Positions 14,240 through 25,314 of a stretch of DNA of 64,000 nucleotides are shown piece by piece. The notes under the pieces are model-generated. The model was not told the origin of the DNA. It saw only the letters and a program-made list of their open reading frames with translations, and ran no database searches. Source of the stretch: Deltaproteobacteria bacterium (GTDB taxonomy: Bacteria > Desulfobacterota > Desulfomonilia > UBA1062); NCBI GenBank assembly GCA_017992605.1, contig JAGOOG010000008.1:34989-98988 (forward strand), in the 5' to 3' direction. Made by a program: the position numbers and the translations under genes. The stretch's first letter is position 1. Every line of letters starts with the position of its first letter.

Positions 14240-16861
14240 ATGGATGGTGATGCTATGGGAAAATTCGTCGAACGGGTGAGCTCCGGGATCGCCAGCCTCG
14301 ACTCCATGGTGGACGGGCTGCGGTCCGGGGACAATGTGGTCCTCCAGGTGGACAACATCGACGACTACCGGTTCTTCGTGACGCCCTTCGTGCGCCGGGC
14401 GCTGGCCGACCACCGGAAGGTCGTGTACATGCGCTTCGCCAGGCACAGGCCGCTGATCGAGAACCAGCCGGGGGTCATCACCCATGTCCTCGACGCGTAC
14501 AGCGGATTCGAGACCTTCTCGACCCAGGCCTACAACCTCATCACCTCGGAGGGCGAGAACGTGTTCTACGTCTTCGACTCGCTGTCCGACCTCCTGTCCG
14601 CCTGGGCCACGGACCTCATGATCGGCAACTTTTTCAGGATCGCCTGCCCCTACCTCTACCAGCTCAACACCGTGGCCTATTTCGCGATCCTGCGCAACAG
14701 CCACTCGTTCAAGACCGTGGCCAGGATCCGTGAGACCACCCAGGTTCTCATCGACGTGCACAACGGGGAAGACCACCTCTATGCCCACCCCCTCAAGGTG
14801 AAGGGGCGCCACTCACCCACCATGTTCCTCCCCCACCTGCTCCAGGACGGCGGGTTCATCCCCATTACGAGCAGTGTCGATACGGGCAGGCTCTTCAGCA
14901 GCATCTCCAGGAGGGACACCGAAGAGACGAGGAGAAACCTGGATTACTGGGACCGCCTGTTCCTCTCGGTGGAAGGCCTTGTGGAAACCAGCGGGGGTCG
15001 CGAGGAAAAGAGGCAGATCCTCAAGCACCTGTGCGAGGTCATCATAGGCCGCGAGCAGCGGATCCTGGACCTGGCGGTGAAGCACTTCACCCTGGAGGAT
15101 CTCCTTGACATCAAGTCGCGCCTGATAGGGTCCGGATACATCGGGGGAAAGGCCGCCGGCATGCTGCTGGCCAGGAAGATCCTCTCCCGCGACTCCACCA
15201 TGGCCTGGAACGAGTGGCTCGAGCCGCATGACTCCTTCTATATCGGGTCCGACGTCTTCTACACCTACATCGTGGAGAACGGCTGGTGGAAGCTGCGGAT
15301 GGAACAGAAGACACCCGAGGGCTACTTCACGGTGGCCCAAGTGCTGCGCGAATACATGCTCGAGGGGACCTTCCCCGAGGAGGTGGAGGAGCAGTTCTGG
15401 CGCATGATCGAGTACTTCGGCCAGTCGCCCATCATAGTCCGTTCGAGCAGCCTCCTGGAAGATGCCTTCGGCAACGCCTTTGCCGGAAAATACGAAAGCA
15501 TATTCTGCGTCAACCAGGGCTCGCCCGACCAGCGCTTCGTGCAGTTCAAAGATGACGTGAGGCGGGTGTACTCGAGCATGATGAACGAGGATGCCCTGAG
15601 CTACCGCCTCCAGCGTGGTCTCGACCAACTCGACGAGCAGATGGCCCTGCTGGTCCAACGCGTCTCGGGTTCCTACCGGGGCGATTATTTCTTCCCCGAC
15701 ATGGCCGGGGTGGGCGTCTCCTACAACACCTTTGCCTGGAGAAAGGATATGGATGCGCGGGCCGGGATGGTCCGCATCGTCCTCGGGCTGGGAACCCGTG
15801 CGGTGAACAGGGTGGACAACGACTATCCCCGCATCGTCGCGCTGGACGCACCGCTCGTCAAGCCCTACGGCGGCATCGGGGATGCACGCAAGTATTCCCA
15901 GCACGAGGCGGACGTGCTCGACATCGTGCGCAACAGCCTGGAGACCATTTCTGCCGATCAGGCCCTGGCGGCAGGCATGAAGGTCGACCTCGATCTCCTG
16001 GGAAGCCCTGACAGGGTCGAAGACGATAGGTCCTGGGAGGGGGACGCGGGGGGACACGACAGGTGGATCCTCACCTTCGACGGGGTCCTCTCCGACTGCC
16101 CGCTCCCTGACATCATGCGGCGGATGCTCAAGACCCTCGAGGGTGTCTATGACTATCCGGTCGACATCGAGTTCACGGTGAACTTCACCGGGCAAGGCAG
16201 GTTTGCCGTCAACCTCGTACAGTGCAGGCCGCTCCAGACAAAGGGCGAGGGCAAACGGGTGAAGCTGCCAACTGATATCCAGCCGGAGAACCTGCTCTTC
16301 TCCACCGAGGGGACATTCATGGGGAGCAGCACCATGCAGCCCATCCGGCGTATCGTATCCGTCGACCCGGAGGGCTACCACCGGCTCGCCCTCTCGGAGA
16401 AGTACGACATCGCCCGGCTCATCGGGAAGATCAACAGGCAGATCACGGACCGGGACAAGTTGCCGACCCTGCTCATCGGTCCAGGCAGGTGGGGGACGAC
16501 GACACCGTCGCTCGGGGTCCCCGTCCGCTTCGCGGAGATCAACAACATGTGCCTCATAGTGGAGCTCGGTCACATGGGAGGAGGCCTCATGCCCGAGCTT
16601 TCCTTCGGCACCCACTTCTTCCAGGACCTCGTGGAGACGGACATCTTCTACGTGGCCCTCTTTCCGGACGCTGAAAACTCACATCTCAACCGGGAACTCC
16701 TCTGCGAGGGCCCGAACCTGCTGCAGGAACTCCTCCCGGAGCAGGGCAAATACGGGAATGTCGTCCTGGTCAAGGATGTCGTGGAAGAGCGGCACTACCT
16801 GTGCGCGGATGTCGTCAGCCAGCGGGTGCTCTGCTACCGGGAAAACCGCAGCGCCGGCTAG
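14240..16861 (+). CDS. Degenerate KaiC-like domain fused to a PPDK N-terminal (PEP/pyruvate-binding) domain
   Basis: 873 residues. The first about 220 resemble a KaiC/RAD55 RecA fold: SSGIASLDSMVDGLRSGDNV matches the family opening and VFYVFDSLSDLLSAW the Walker B strand. The P-loop is replaced by VDNIDDYRFF, so ATP binding there is unlikely. From about residue 295 a PPDK_N ATP-grasp domain follows (IGGKAAGMLLARKI, then PIIVRSSSLLEDAFGNAFAG). The swivelling phospho-His and PEP domains are absent. The end (GPGRWGTTTPSLGVPV and GTHFFQDLVETD) matches a conserved tail of unassigned PPDK-like proteins. It is not a normal PEP synthase. ATG 14255 is an alternative start. It runs divergently from the LuxR-type regulator. 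Confidence 0.75.
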   Translation: MDGDAMGKFVERVSSGIASLDSMVDGLRSGDNVVLQVDNIDDYRFFVTPFVRRALADHRKVVYMRFARHRPLIENQPGVITHVLDAYSGFETFSTQAYNLITSEGENVFYVFDSLSDLLSAWATDLMIGNFFRIACPYLYQLNTVAYFAILRNSHSFKTVARIRETTQVLIDVHNGEDHLYAHPLKVKGRHSPTMFLPHLLQDGGFIPITSSVDTGRLFSSISRRDTEETRRNLDYWDRLFLSVEGLVETSGGREEKRQILKHLCEVIIGREQRILDLAVKHFTLEDLLDIKSRLIGSGYIGGKAAGMLLARKILSRDSTMAWNEWLEPHDSFYIGSDVFYTYIVENGWWKLRMEQKTPEGYFTVAQVLREYMLEGTFPEEVEEQFWRMIEYFGQSPIIVRSSSLLEDAFGNAFAGKYESIFCVNQGSPDQRFVQFKDDVRRVYSSMMNEDALSYRLQRGLDQLDEQMALLVQRVSGSYRGDYFFPDMAGVGVSYNTFAWRKDMDARAGMVRIVLGLGTRAVNRVDNDYPRIVALDAPLVKPYGGIGDARKYSQHEADVLDIVRNSLETISADQALAAGMKVDLDLLGSPDRVEDDRSWEGDAGGHDRWILTFDGVLSDCPLPDIMRRMLKTLEGVYDYPVDIEFTVNFTGQGRFAVNLVQCRPLQTKGEGKRVKLPTDIQPENLLFSTEGTFMGSSTMQPIRRIVSVDPEGYHRLALSEKYDIARLIGKINRQITDRDKLPTLLIGPGRWGTTTPSLGVPVRFAEINNMCLIVELGHMGGGLMPELSFGTHFFQDLVETDIFYVALFPDAENSHLNRELLCEGPNLLQELLPEQGKYGNVVLVKDVVEERHYLCADVVSQRVLCYRENRSAG

Positions 16862-16871
16862 GGGCCTTCGG

Positions 16872-17900
16872 TCAACGCCTTGCGGAACGGGAGACACCTG
16901 CGGCATACGTGACGGTGCGCGGGCGGTCGAGGAATTCGCTCACGGGTCTGAGCTCTGCGTACTCATGCAGGCATGCCATGGCCCGGGTGTCAACGCTCAG
17001 CCCCGCCTCGGCCAGCGCGGCAGCCGGGTTGAGCCCGCCAAGATCCACCAGGCCGACCATGCCCTCGGTCACGGGTATGCCGAGAAGCGGCTGGAAGGCG
17101 TATCCATGGAGGGTGGTATTCCTGAACCCGCACATGAGGAGCTTCTGGGTCAATCGCCGTGAAGCGAAGAGGCTTTCCCCAGGGATCTCCCGGAAGCTGC
17201 CCAGGACGCGCCCGCTCCCGGAATCGAGCGTTTCGAGCACCCCGGTCATCCTGCTCCTCATGAAGATCTCCAGAGGGGCCACCGAGGAGTGCTCATAGCT
17301 GATGAACGACTTGAACCGGACGGGTTTCCTGCGCGACACCTCCACGATGCCGCCGAACTTCGGGCGGACGGGGATGCCCGACCTGAGGAAGATCCCGTTG
17401 ATGGTAATGCTGCAGAGCGTGCCTATCCCGCACATGCCGCCGGGGATCCTCACATCACCGATCTGCTCGCCGCTGTGGGCCAGGGCAATCCTGTCGTTGA
17501 GGGCATAGGGGGAGTCGAACACCGCCTCGAGAACATCGAGGGCCTGTTCCCTCGACTCTTCAGGCACACAGCTGACGTTCAGGATGACCCTGCCTCTCCC
17601 CTTGTCGGGGTCGAAATCCGTGAGCACGGAGAGTCGGTTGATCCTGTCGATGATGATTCCCACGCGGTTGTAGACAAAGCCCTGCCGGAGCTCGCTGCGG
17701 CCCTTGTCGGTGATCATCCTGCCTCGTTTTCCGCGGTTCGCGGTGAACCCGTGCTCATCGAGCTTCTTCAGATAGTGCCTGGCCGTTCTCCCTGAGATCT
17801 CGATGCCCTGCGACGCGAGCAGAAAGACGATACGGTCGGAGCACACTGGACCGCCATGGTTTCCGAGAAGAGAGAGGATGGCGGACATGATCCTGTTCAT
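16872..17900 (-). CDS. nrpR: NrpR-type transcriptional regulator
   Basis: 342 residues from the ATG at 17900. Residues about 1-65 form a winged helix (SLLGNHGGPVCSDRIVFLL, then SGRTARHYLKKLDEHG). The rest is an NrpR effector-binding (DUF128-type) domain (FDPDKGRGRVILNVS, GGMCGIGTLCS, GMVGLVDLGGLNPAAAL). In methanogens NrpR represses nitrogen-fixation and glutamine synthetase genes and is relieved by 2-oxoglutarate. Archaeal proteins can carry two such domains; this one carries one. It lies 70 bases downstream of gdhA on the same strand, the best hint that it acts in nitrogen control here. It is convergent with the PPDK-like gene, with a 10-base gap. Confidence 0.82.
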   Translation of the reverse strand: MNRIMSAILSLLGNHGGPVCSDRIVFLLASQGIEISGRTARHYLKKLDEHGFTANRGKRGRMITDKGRSELRQGFVYNRVGIIIDRINRLSVLTDFDPDKGRGRVILNVSCVPEESREQALDVLEAVFDSPYALNDRIALAHSGEQIGDVRIPGGMCGIGTLCSITINGIFLRSGIPVRPKFGGIVEVSRRKPVRFKSFISYEHSSVAPLEIFMRSRMTGVLETLDSGSGRVLGSFREIPGESLFASRRLTQKLLMCGFRNTTLHGYAFQPLLGIPVTEGMVGLVDLGGLNPAAALAEAGLSVDTRAMACLHEYAELRPVSEFLDRPRTVTYAAGVSRSARR

Positions 17901-17970
17901 GACCGCCCCCCTGTGAGCACGTGAATCGGACTGGATTCGTCCGGGCCGATCTTCACCACGACGGGCACCG

Positions 17971-19344
<1,374 letters not shown>

Positions 19345-19424
19345 CTATGGATATAAGTCTTCCTTGTCCCCGCGCGGAGATGCGGATAATTCCCCCTTCA
19401 GGGAGCATGAACGTACACGGTCGC

Positions 19425-19649
19425 TCAGGAGCCGACGTAGACCTGCATGGGATTCATGGCCTGCTCGAAGACGTTGATGGAACTGCCCAGAATGAGCAGG
19501 CCGTCAATCTGTTGCAGGCTTTTCGGGAGGGGCTCTCCCTGGGTGAGCTCGATGGTTTCGCACTGCCATCCATTGGCATTGAGAACATTGGCGAGCTGAT
19601 CAGTACACTCGTGCGTTCCGTTCTTGACAACCACCAGTCGTTTCTTCAT
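19425..19649 (-). CDS. Short protein resembling the N-terminus of a class I glutamine amidotransferase
   Basis: 74 residues. It reads like the first Rossmann-type half of a GATase1 protein: an opening strand (LVVVKNG), a helix, and then GEPLPKSLQQIDGLLILGSS followed by NVFE, matching the region just before the catalytic Cys. The chain stops before that Cys and the His-Glu pair, so it cannot be a working amidotransferase by itself. It lies 95 bases upstream of gdhA on the same strand. It may be a remnant or a small stand-alone regulator; the ribosome site is weak (AAGGCGGG, more than 10 bases away). Confidence 0.5.
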   Translation of the reverse strand: MKKRLVVVKNGTHECTDQLANVLNANGWQCETIELTQGEPLPKSLQQIDGLLILGSSINVFEQAMNPMQVYVGS

Positions 19650-19745
19650 GGAATGGGCACCCGCCTTTTCAAGGTATGAGAGAATCTCTGCCCATCAAAC
19701 CCGAAAAATGCAGGTCACGCAATCAGGCTAAAGCTGATTTTGCTG

Positions 19746-19760
19746 TAGGGGTTTCCCCTA
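19746..19760. other. Small perfect hairpin in the GATase-like/regulator gap
   Basis: TAGGGG-TTT-CCCCTA forms a 6-bp stem. It lies in a G/C-run-rich stretch downstream of the LuxR-type regulator stop (the run reaches about 19793). No clear T-run follows on the minus strand, so terminator function is only possible. Confidence 0.3.
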
Positions 19761-19813
19761 TTATGCTCTCAGGGGGTATTCCTGGGGGGCCCCACGAATC
19801 TCTGTGATTCTGG

Positions 19814-20464
19814 TCAGTTGCCGTTCTGCGCCCACTGGATGGCGTATTTCATGAGATCGTTGCCCGTTGAAAGTCTGAGCTTCTCCTTGATGTGGGAACG
19901 GTACGACTCGATGGTCTTCACGCTCAGATGGAGCTTGTCCGCTATCTGGCTCGTCTTGAACCCCTGCCCGATCAGCCGGAACACGGTCAGCTCCCGGTTG
20001 CTCAGGAGGTCAAGCGGAGTGCTCGCCCCCTTGGCGTCGCCGGAGATGAGCGTCTCCACCATCTTGGTGGTGATCCTGTCGCTGACGAAGATCTCTCCCT
20101 TGAGCACCTTCCTGATGGCCACGAGCACCTTGTCCACGGCCTCCTGCTTCATGATGTATCCCCGTGCCCCGGCACGGAGCGCCCGCTCCGCATACAGGGT
20201 CTCGTCGTGCATGGATACGACCAGGGCGGGCAGGTCACGGTATTTCAGCTTCATCGTCTTGATGAGTTCGATGCCGTCGACCCCGGGCAGGGAGATGTCC
20301 ACAATGACGACATCGGGTTTGACGGCCTCGATCATGTCGAGCCCGCCCGGTACGTCTTCGGCCTCACCGGCAACGACGAGATCGGGCTCCTGGTCGATGA
20401 CCATGGCGAGCCCCTTCCTCAGGATCGGATGATCGTCGACAATCAGAATCTTCTTGTGCCCCAT
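19814..20464 (-). CDS. LuxR/NarL-family response regulator
   Basis: 216 residues. The receiver has Asp10/Asp11 and phospho-acceptor Asp56 (VVIVDISLP), Lys in YIMKQEA, and a C-terminal LuxR helix-turn-helix (LSNRELTVFRLIGQGFKTSQ and SVKTIESYRSHIKEKL). The stop of the PAS kinase gene lies 40 bases upstream on the same strand, so the two are a cognate pair with high likelihood. Targets are unknown; no output gene sits directly next to it. Confidence 0.9.
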   Translation of the reverse strand: MGHKKILIVDDHPILRKGLAMVIDQEPDLVVAGEAEDVPGGLDMIEAVKPDVVIVDISLPGVDGIELIKTMKLKYRDLPALVVSMHDETLYAERALRAGARGYIMKQEAVDKVLVAIRKVLKGEIFVSDRITTKMVETLISGDAKGASTPLDLLSNRELTVFRLIGQGFKTSQIADKLHLSVKTIESYRSHIKEKLRLSTGNDLMKYAIQWAQNGN

Positions 20465-20504
20465 TGTCTTCTCCCATCAGCCCTTGTGATCGGACCGTCC
20501 TCTA

Positions 20505-22082
20505 TTAGAACCCATCTCTGAGCTGAAAGCAACACACAAGGTCCGTACCGCCCTGGGAACGTGCCCTGATATCGATGGTGGCCTCGAACATGGACGCACG
20601 ATAACGCATGATGGAAATCCCCATGCCTCTGCCGTGGGTCGGTGTCTTCCCAAACCCTCTGCCGTTGTCGGTCACCGTCAGGGAGCATACAGGTCCTTCC
20701 CTGTTCAGCGATATCGCGATAGTGTCCGCCTCGCCGTGCTTTATGGCGTTGTTCAGTGCCTCCTGCACGATCCGGTAGAGGTGGGTGGCCTTTTCGTTGT
20801 CATAGATGAAGATCGGATCGGAACACACGAAGGTACACGAAACGCCGAACAGTCTCTTCACGTTCTCCGCGAGCTTTCCCAGGGCGTGCATGAGGCCTTC
20901 GGCCTGCAGTTCCACGGGATTCAGCCCCCGCGAGAATTCCCGGGTCATGGTGATGGCCTGGTCGATGAGGTCGACGATCTCGTGCATGTCCGCAGGCTCC
21001 AGCGGGATGTGCGCGGCAGCCTTCTTCTCGAGGACCTTGCCCATGAATCCGATCCCGGTGAGGTGCTGGCAGAGACTGTCGTGCAGGTCCTGCCCGATCC
21101 GCCTCTGCTCCCTGTTGCTGATCTCGAGGATCTCCCGCTCGAGCTGCCTGCGGTTTGTGATGTCCCGTACGATCCCAAGCACCTCGTCGTCCCCGCACAC
21201 GACCATGCGCACCTCGTAATCGCGGCCCTGGCCGTTGATGGAGGTATGCTGCTCGTACATCTGGGGCTTGCCGGTCTCGAAGGTCCGTCTCACCGAGAGC
21301 ATGCCCTGGTCGAGCAGCCTGCGCGGGATGAGCTTCTCCGTTTCGGACAGGGCATAGATGTTCTTGCCTATCATCCTCTTTCCGAGCTCACGCAGGGTGA
21401 CGTAGGTGCCTTCGTGGAAGCCGACCAGGATCCCGTTCCTGTCGACCTGGAACATGAGGTCGGGTATGGCGTTGAGCAGGGCCGTGGTCTTCTGCTCGCT
21501 CTGTCTCAGTGCCACCTCGGCGTGGTGCCGCTCGAGGATCTTGCCGACCCTCTCGGCGATCACATTGATGAGGCTGCGCTCCTCCCGCAGGAACGGCCCC
21601 TCGTCCGCCTCGGGCATGGGCTTGCGATAGAACACCTCGAGCATTCCCTGATTCACCCCTCTGACCACGATGTCCTGAGACTGCCGCCACCGCGTCTCCT
21701 CGAAGTCCGGGCTCTCCACCATCCTGTCTCCCAGACTGATGCGGCAGCAGGTGACCTCCGGATACTGCCAGGCGTCCGGTATGACCTCCACCGTGCGCAG
21801 GAGGATCCCCTCGAGATCGAGTCCATGCTTTTCGAAGATGCTGGAGATGCTGTAGAGGCAGTTCAGCTCCTTGACCCGCTCCCTGAGGGCATGGGTGATC
21901 TCCTCGTAGTGCTCCCACTCCTTCTTCCTCTGGGATTCGGCCCTGCGCAGCCTCTCGATGGCTTTCTCTGCCCTGGTGAGCTCGGCGAGCACCTTCTTGC
22001 GGGGTTTCTCGACGGAGGCCTTCTCCGTTGATTTGCGTCCACCTCGGCCTGACGCCGACTTTCTGGGGGTCGTTGCCTTCAT
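20505..22082 (-). CDS. Soluble PAS/GAF-like sensor histidine kinase
   Basis: 525 residues with no membrane helix. A basic N-terminal tail rich in Lys, Arg and Ser leads into a coiled coil (about 30-75). A GAF-like region (about 75-195) holds ELNCLYSISSIFEK. A PAS domain (about 200-315) has NAIPDLMFQVDRNGILVGF. HisKA_3 follows with His in IGQDLHDSLCQHLTGIGF and HATPase_c with EALNNAIKHGEAD, DNGRGFG and GRGMGISIMRYRA. It is followed by its LuxR-type regulator and is divergent from glnS. The signal is unknown. Confidence 0.88.
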   Translation of the reverse strand: MKATTPRKSASGRGGRKSTEKASVEKPRKKVLAELTRAEKAIERLRRAESQRKKEWEHYEEITHALRERVKELNCLYSISSIFEKHGLDLEGILLRTVEVIPDAWQYPEVTCCRISLGDRMVESPDFEETRWRQSQDIVVRGVNQGMLEVFYRKPMPEADEGPFLREERSLINVIAERVGKILERHHAEVALRQSEQKTTALLNAIPDLMFQVDRNGILVGFHEGTYVTLRELGKRMIGKNIYALSETEKLIPRRLLDQGMLSVRRTFETGKPQMYEQHTSINGQGRDYEVRMVVCGDDEVLGIVRDITNRRQLEREILEISNREQRRIGQDLHDSLCQHLTGIGFMGKVLEKKAAAHIPLEPADMHEIVDLIDQAITMTREFSRGLNPVELQAEGLMHALGKLAENVKRLFGVSCTFVCSDPIFIYDNEKATHLYRIVQEALNNAIKHGEADTIAISLNREGPVCSLTVTDNGRGFGKTPTHGRGMGISIMRYRASMFEATIDIRARSQGGTDLVCCFQLRDGF

Positions 22083-22232
22083 ACGATCGATCCATCCGGG
22101 GATTCACCTCTTGTATACCGAATGGAGCGCTGCTGCAACAGGGTTTGCCGGGAGAACGCGCTCCATCATTCAAAACCTGCTTCTCCTGTGCTATAGTTCG
22201 CGTGCATAAATCCAGCCCCGAGGGGACGAGTC

Positions 22233-24359
22233 ATGGCACGACAGAAGGGAACCGGCGCTCCGAAAGACACCAACGATGGCCTCGGCGAAGTGGCGAAACC
22301 CGTCGACTTCATCCGCACCATCATCAACGAGCACATGAGGACCGGGAAGTACGAAGGCCGTGTGAACACCCGCTTCCCCCCTGAACCCAACGGCTACCTG
22401 CATATCGGGCACGCCAAGTCGATCTGCCTGAACTTCGGCATTGCCGCCGATTACAAGGGCATGTGCAACCTGCGTTTCGACGACACCAACCCATCCAAGG
22501 AGGACCAGGAGTACATCGATTCCATCATGGAGGATGTGCGGTGGCTTGGCTTCGACTGGGAAAACCGCCTCTACTATGCCTCCGACTACTTCGAGAAGAC
22601 CTTCGAGCTCGCCGAGGTGCTCATCCGCAAGGGCCTGGCCTACGTGTGCGATCTGAGCGCCGACGAGGTCAGGCAGTACCGGGGCACACTGACCGAGCCA
22701 GGCAGAAAGAGCCCGTACCGCGACCGCGACGTCCAGGAGAATCTCGACCTGTTCCGTCGCATGAGGGCCGGCGAGTTCCCAGACGGCACCCGGACCCTGC
22801 GGGCCAAAATCGACATGGCTTCGCCGAACCTGAACATGCGCGACCCGGTCATCTACCGCATCCTGCGCGCCACCCACCACCGCACCGGTGACGACTGGTG
22901 CGTCTACCCCATGTATGACTACGCCCACCCCATCTCCGACTCGCTTGAAAAGATCACCCACTCCATCTGCACCCTGGAGTTCGAGGACCACCGCCCTTTG
23001 TACGACTGGTTCCTGGAGAAGCTCGACATGTACCGCTCCCAGCAGATCGAGTTCGCCCGGCTCAATGTGAGCTACACGATGATGAGCAAGCGCCGCCTCC
23101 TCGAGCTCGTGCAGCTCGGCGTCGTCTCGGGCTGGGACGACCCGCGCATGCCCACCATAGCAGGGCTGCGCCGCCGGGGATACACACCCGAGGCCATCCG
23201 CAGATTCTGCGACCGCATCGGCGTGGCCAAGAAGGACAGCACGGTCGACATGGCCCTGCTGGAGTTCTGCATCCGCGAGGACCTGAACGAGCGCTCGCCC
23301 CGGGTCATGGCCGTCCTCGAACCGCTGAAGGTCGTCATCGAGAACTACCCCGAAGGAGCCGCCGAGGTCTTCGAGATCCCCTTCCATCCGGACAACCCCG
23401 CCATGGGGTCGCGGAAGGTCCCCTTCTCTCGCACCATCTACATCGAGCGGGACGACTTCAGGGAAGGCCCGTCGCCCAAGTTCTTCCGTCTGGCCCCAGG
23501 CCGTGAGGTGCGTCTGCGGGGCGCCTACTTCATCACCTGCACGGGTGTTGAAAAAGACCCCCGGACGGGCGGCATCACCGGACTGCGATGCACCTATGAC
23601 CCTGCCACCAGAGGCGGCGACGCACCGGACGGCCGCAGGGTGAAGGGCACGCTCCACTGGGTGTCGGCCGACCATGCGATCCCGGCGGAGGTAAGGCTCT
23701 ATGACCGCCTCTTCACCGTGGAGAACGTCGGTGGCGAGTGCGAGCGGACCGGCAGGGACTACAAGGACTTCCTGAATCCCGCGTCTCTCGTCACGCTGAA
23801 GGGCTGCATGCTGGAACCCTCCATCAAGGGTGCCGCGTGTCCGGCCGCATACCAGTTCGAGCGGCAGGGCTACTTCTGCGTGGACGGCAGAGACTCGAGG
23901 CCCGAAGCACCGGTTTTCAACCGCACCGTCACCCTGCGCGACTCGTGGGCCAAGATCGAGAAGACTGCCCAAGAGCCCGGCAAAACCATCACTGCGCCGA
24001 CCGCGAAGAAGGTTATCCCCGCCTGCGAACCGGAGATCACCATCGATGAGTTCGCACGGGTCGATCTCAGGGTTGGCAGAGTCCTCGAGGCAGGCCCGGT
24101 GGAGGGCTCGGACAGGCTCGTGAGGCTCCTCGTGGATGTCGGTGAAACCAGGCCCCGCCAGATATTTGCAGGGGTGAGACCCACCTACCCCGATCCGACC
24201 GGACTCGTCGGGAAGAGGGTCGTCGTGGTTGCCAACCTCAAGCCGAGAAAGATGAAGTTCGGCATATCCGAGGGAATGATCCTTGCCGGGGGCAGGGACG
24301 ATTCGTGGCCGATCTGCACCTTTGAGGGAGAACCTGACCCGGGGGACAAGGTATCGTAG
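22233..24359 (+). CDS. glnS: Glutaminyl-tRNA synthetase with appended C-terminal tRNA-binding domain
   Basis: 708 residues. Residues about 25-590 are a class I GlnRS: the HIGH motif is [14 protein letters not shown], the KMSKS-type loop is MMSKRRL, and the beta-barrel anticodon domains follow. After a short Lys-rich linker, residues about 597-708 form an EMAPII/Arc1-type tRNA-binding domain ([17 protein letters not shown], then [19 protein letters not shown]), the domain normally found on MetRS or as free Trbp. The fusion probably raises tRNA affinity (inference). It charges tRNA-Gln directly. Start ATG 22233 is preceded by GAGGGGACGA. It is convergent with the nicotinamidase gene, one base apart. 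Confidence 0.93.
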   Translation: MARQKGTGAPKDTNDGLGEVAKPVDFIRTIINEHMRTGKYEGRVNTRFPPEPNGYLHIGHAKSICLNFGIAADYKGMCNLRFDDTNPSKEDQEYIDSIMEDVRWLGFDWENRLYYASDYFEKTFELAEVLIRKGLAYVCDLSADEVRQYRGTLTEPGRKSPYRDRDVQENLDLFRRMRAGEFPDGTRTLRAKIDMASPNLNMRDPVIYRILRATHHRTGDDWCVYPMYDYAHPISDSLEKITHSICTLEFEDHRPLYDWFLEKLDMYRSQQIEFARLNVSYTMMSKRRLLELVQLGVVSGWDDPRMPTIAGLRRRGYTPEAIRRFCDRIGVAKKDSTVDMALLEFCIREDLNERSPRVMAVLEPLKVVIENYPEGAAEVFEIPFHPDNPAMGSRKVPFSRTIYIERDDFREGPSPKFFRLAPGREVRLRGAYFITCTGVEKDPRTGGITGLRCTYDPATRGGDAPDGRRVKGTLHWVSADHAIPAEVRLYDRLFTVENVGGECERTGRDYKDFLNPASLVTLKGCMLEPSIKGAACPAAYQFERQGYFCVDGRDSRPEAPVFNRTVTLRDSWAKIEKTAQEPGKTITAPTAKKVIPACEPEITIDEFARVDLRVGRVLEAGPVEGSDRLVRLLVDVGETRPRQIFAGVRPTYPDPTGLVGKRVVVVANLKPRKMKFGISEGMILAGGRDDSWPICTFEGEPDPGDKVS

Positions 24360-24360
24360 A

Positions 24361-25038
24361 TCACCGGACCACGGCTTCTGAACGCACCACGAGGACACCC
24401 TTGGATCTCATCGTGTCCAGGGCACGCCCGGCGCTGCCCGGTGGGGATCCCACGGGTCTCGCGAGGTCGAGCAGGAGGACGGCTTCATACCCCAGGTCCA
24501 CTCCGTCGCATGCGGTGTAGAAGACGCAGTAGTCCAGGGCCAGGCCGCAGACGAAGATCCTTTCCACCCCGCGGTCACGGAGGTATCCTTCCAGACCCGT
24601 GACGGTGGTCCGGTCGTTCTCGAGGAATGCTGAATAACTGTCGACCCCCTGCCGGAAGCCCTTCCTCACGATCGCCTGGGCAAGATGTGTCGTGAGATCG
24701 CGGTGGAAATCCGCCCCCCGGGAACCCTGGACACAGTGGTCGGGCCAGAGAACAGGCCCGATACCGGGCTCCTCGTGAAGATCGAAAGGGGTCCGGCCTG
24801 CGTAGGCCGAGGCGAAAGACCGGTGTCCCCGGGGGTGCCAGTCCTGGGTGAGGATCACGGGCATGCCCGAGTCGTGGAACTTCCGCATCACCCCGTTCAC
24901 GCCGGACACGATCTCATCGCCTTCGCGCACAGGCAGTGCGCCGCCCGGCATGAAGTCGTTCTGCATGTCCACGACGATGAGGGCATCCCGGGGACGTATG
25001 CGTATCTCTGCGGGATTATCACGGCTATTCATTCCCAT
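24361..25038 (-). CDS. pncA: Nicotinamidase (PncA) of the isochorismatase-like family
   Basis: 225 residues. It hydrolyses nicotinamide to nicotinate in NAD salvage. The catalytic triad is visible: Asp24 in VVDMQNDF, Lys126 in IVRKGF and Cys171 in GLALDYCV. The metal site is DWHPRGHRSF (Asp66, His68) plus the WPDHCVQG His. The size is close to E. coli PncA. It is convergent with glnS with no room for a terminator. Upstream lies a dyad-rich AT-rich region that may hold its promoter and that of the Cys-rich gene on the other strand. Confidence 0.88.
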   Translation of the reverse strand: MGMNSRDNPAEIRIRPRDALIVVDMQNDFMPGGALPVREGDEIVSGVNGVMRKFHDSGMPVILTQDWHPRGHRSFASAYAGRTPFDLHEEPGIGPVLWPDHCVQGSRGADFHRDLTTHLAQAIVRKGFRQGVDSYSAFLENDRTTVTGLEGYLRDRGVERIFVCGLALDYCVFYTACDGVDLGYEAVLLLDLARPVGSPPGSAGRALDTMRSKGVLVVRSEAVVR

Positions 25039-25165
25039 GGCGAGTCTCCCTTACCCGGACATGCAGCGTACCCTCTCCCTGTCCTTAATACAGAACCGGG
25101 CATCCTCGGCGCAAGACGAATCACCACGCGTCCAGGTTCGATCATTTTACCCCTTGGGATGGCGA

Positions 25166-25282
25166 CATTATGGTGCATCCACCATAACCTATGGTTCAGG
25201 GACCATTTCATCTTATTGTCATACCATAATGCAATGTCTGTGGCGATTCGCCACCTTTCTGTTTTCATGAATATTATTCATG
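25166..25282. promoter_or_regulatory. Cluster of inverted repeats, possible activator/repressor sites
   Basis: TTATGGTG-CATC-CACCATAA (25168-25187), GTGGCGA-T-TCGCCAC (25240-25254) and CATGAAT-ATT-ATTCATG (25266-25282) are perfect. The core ACCATAA/TTATGGT occurs three times, with a CTATGGT near-copy at 25189. The cluster lies 30-150 bases upstream of the sigma-54-type element, where enhancer sites would be. Confidence 0.5.
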
Positions 25283-25314
25283 CGTAGGCCCCGACCTCCC
25301 CGTGCATGTCACCT

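Noticed and set aside
14813-16615. 600-codon minus-strand open frame opposite the PPDK-like gene
   Set aside because: Shadow frame with no motif; the plus-strand protein has clear PPDK motifs.
22191-24398. 735-codon minus-strand open frame opposite glnS
   Set aside because: Shadow of a GC-rich gene; low-complexity composition and no domain, while the plus strand encodes a full GlnRS.
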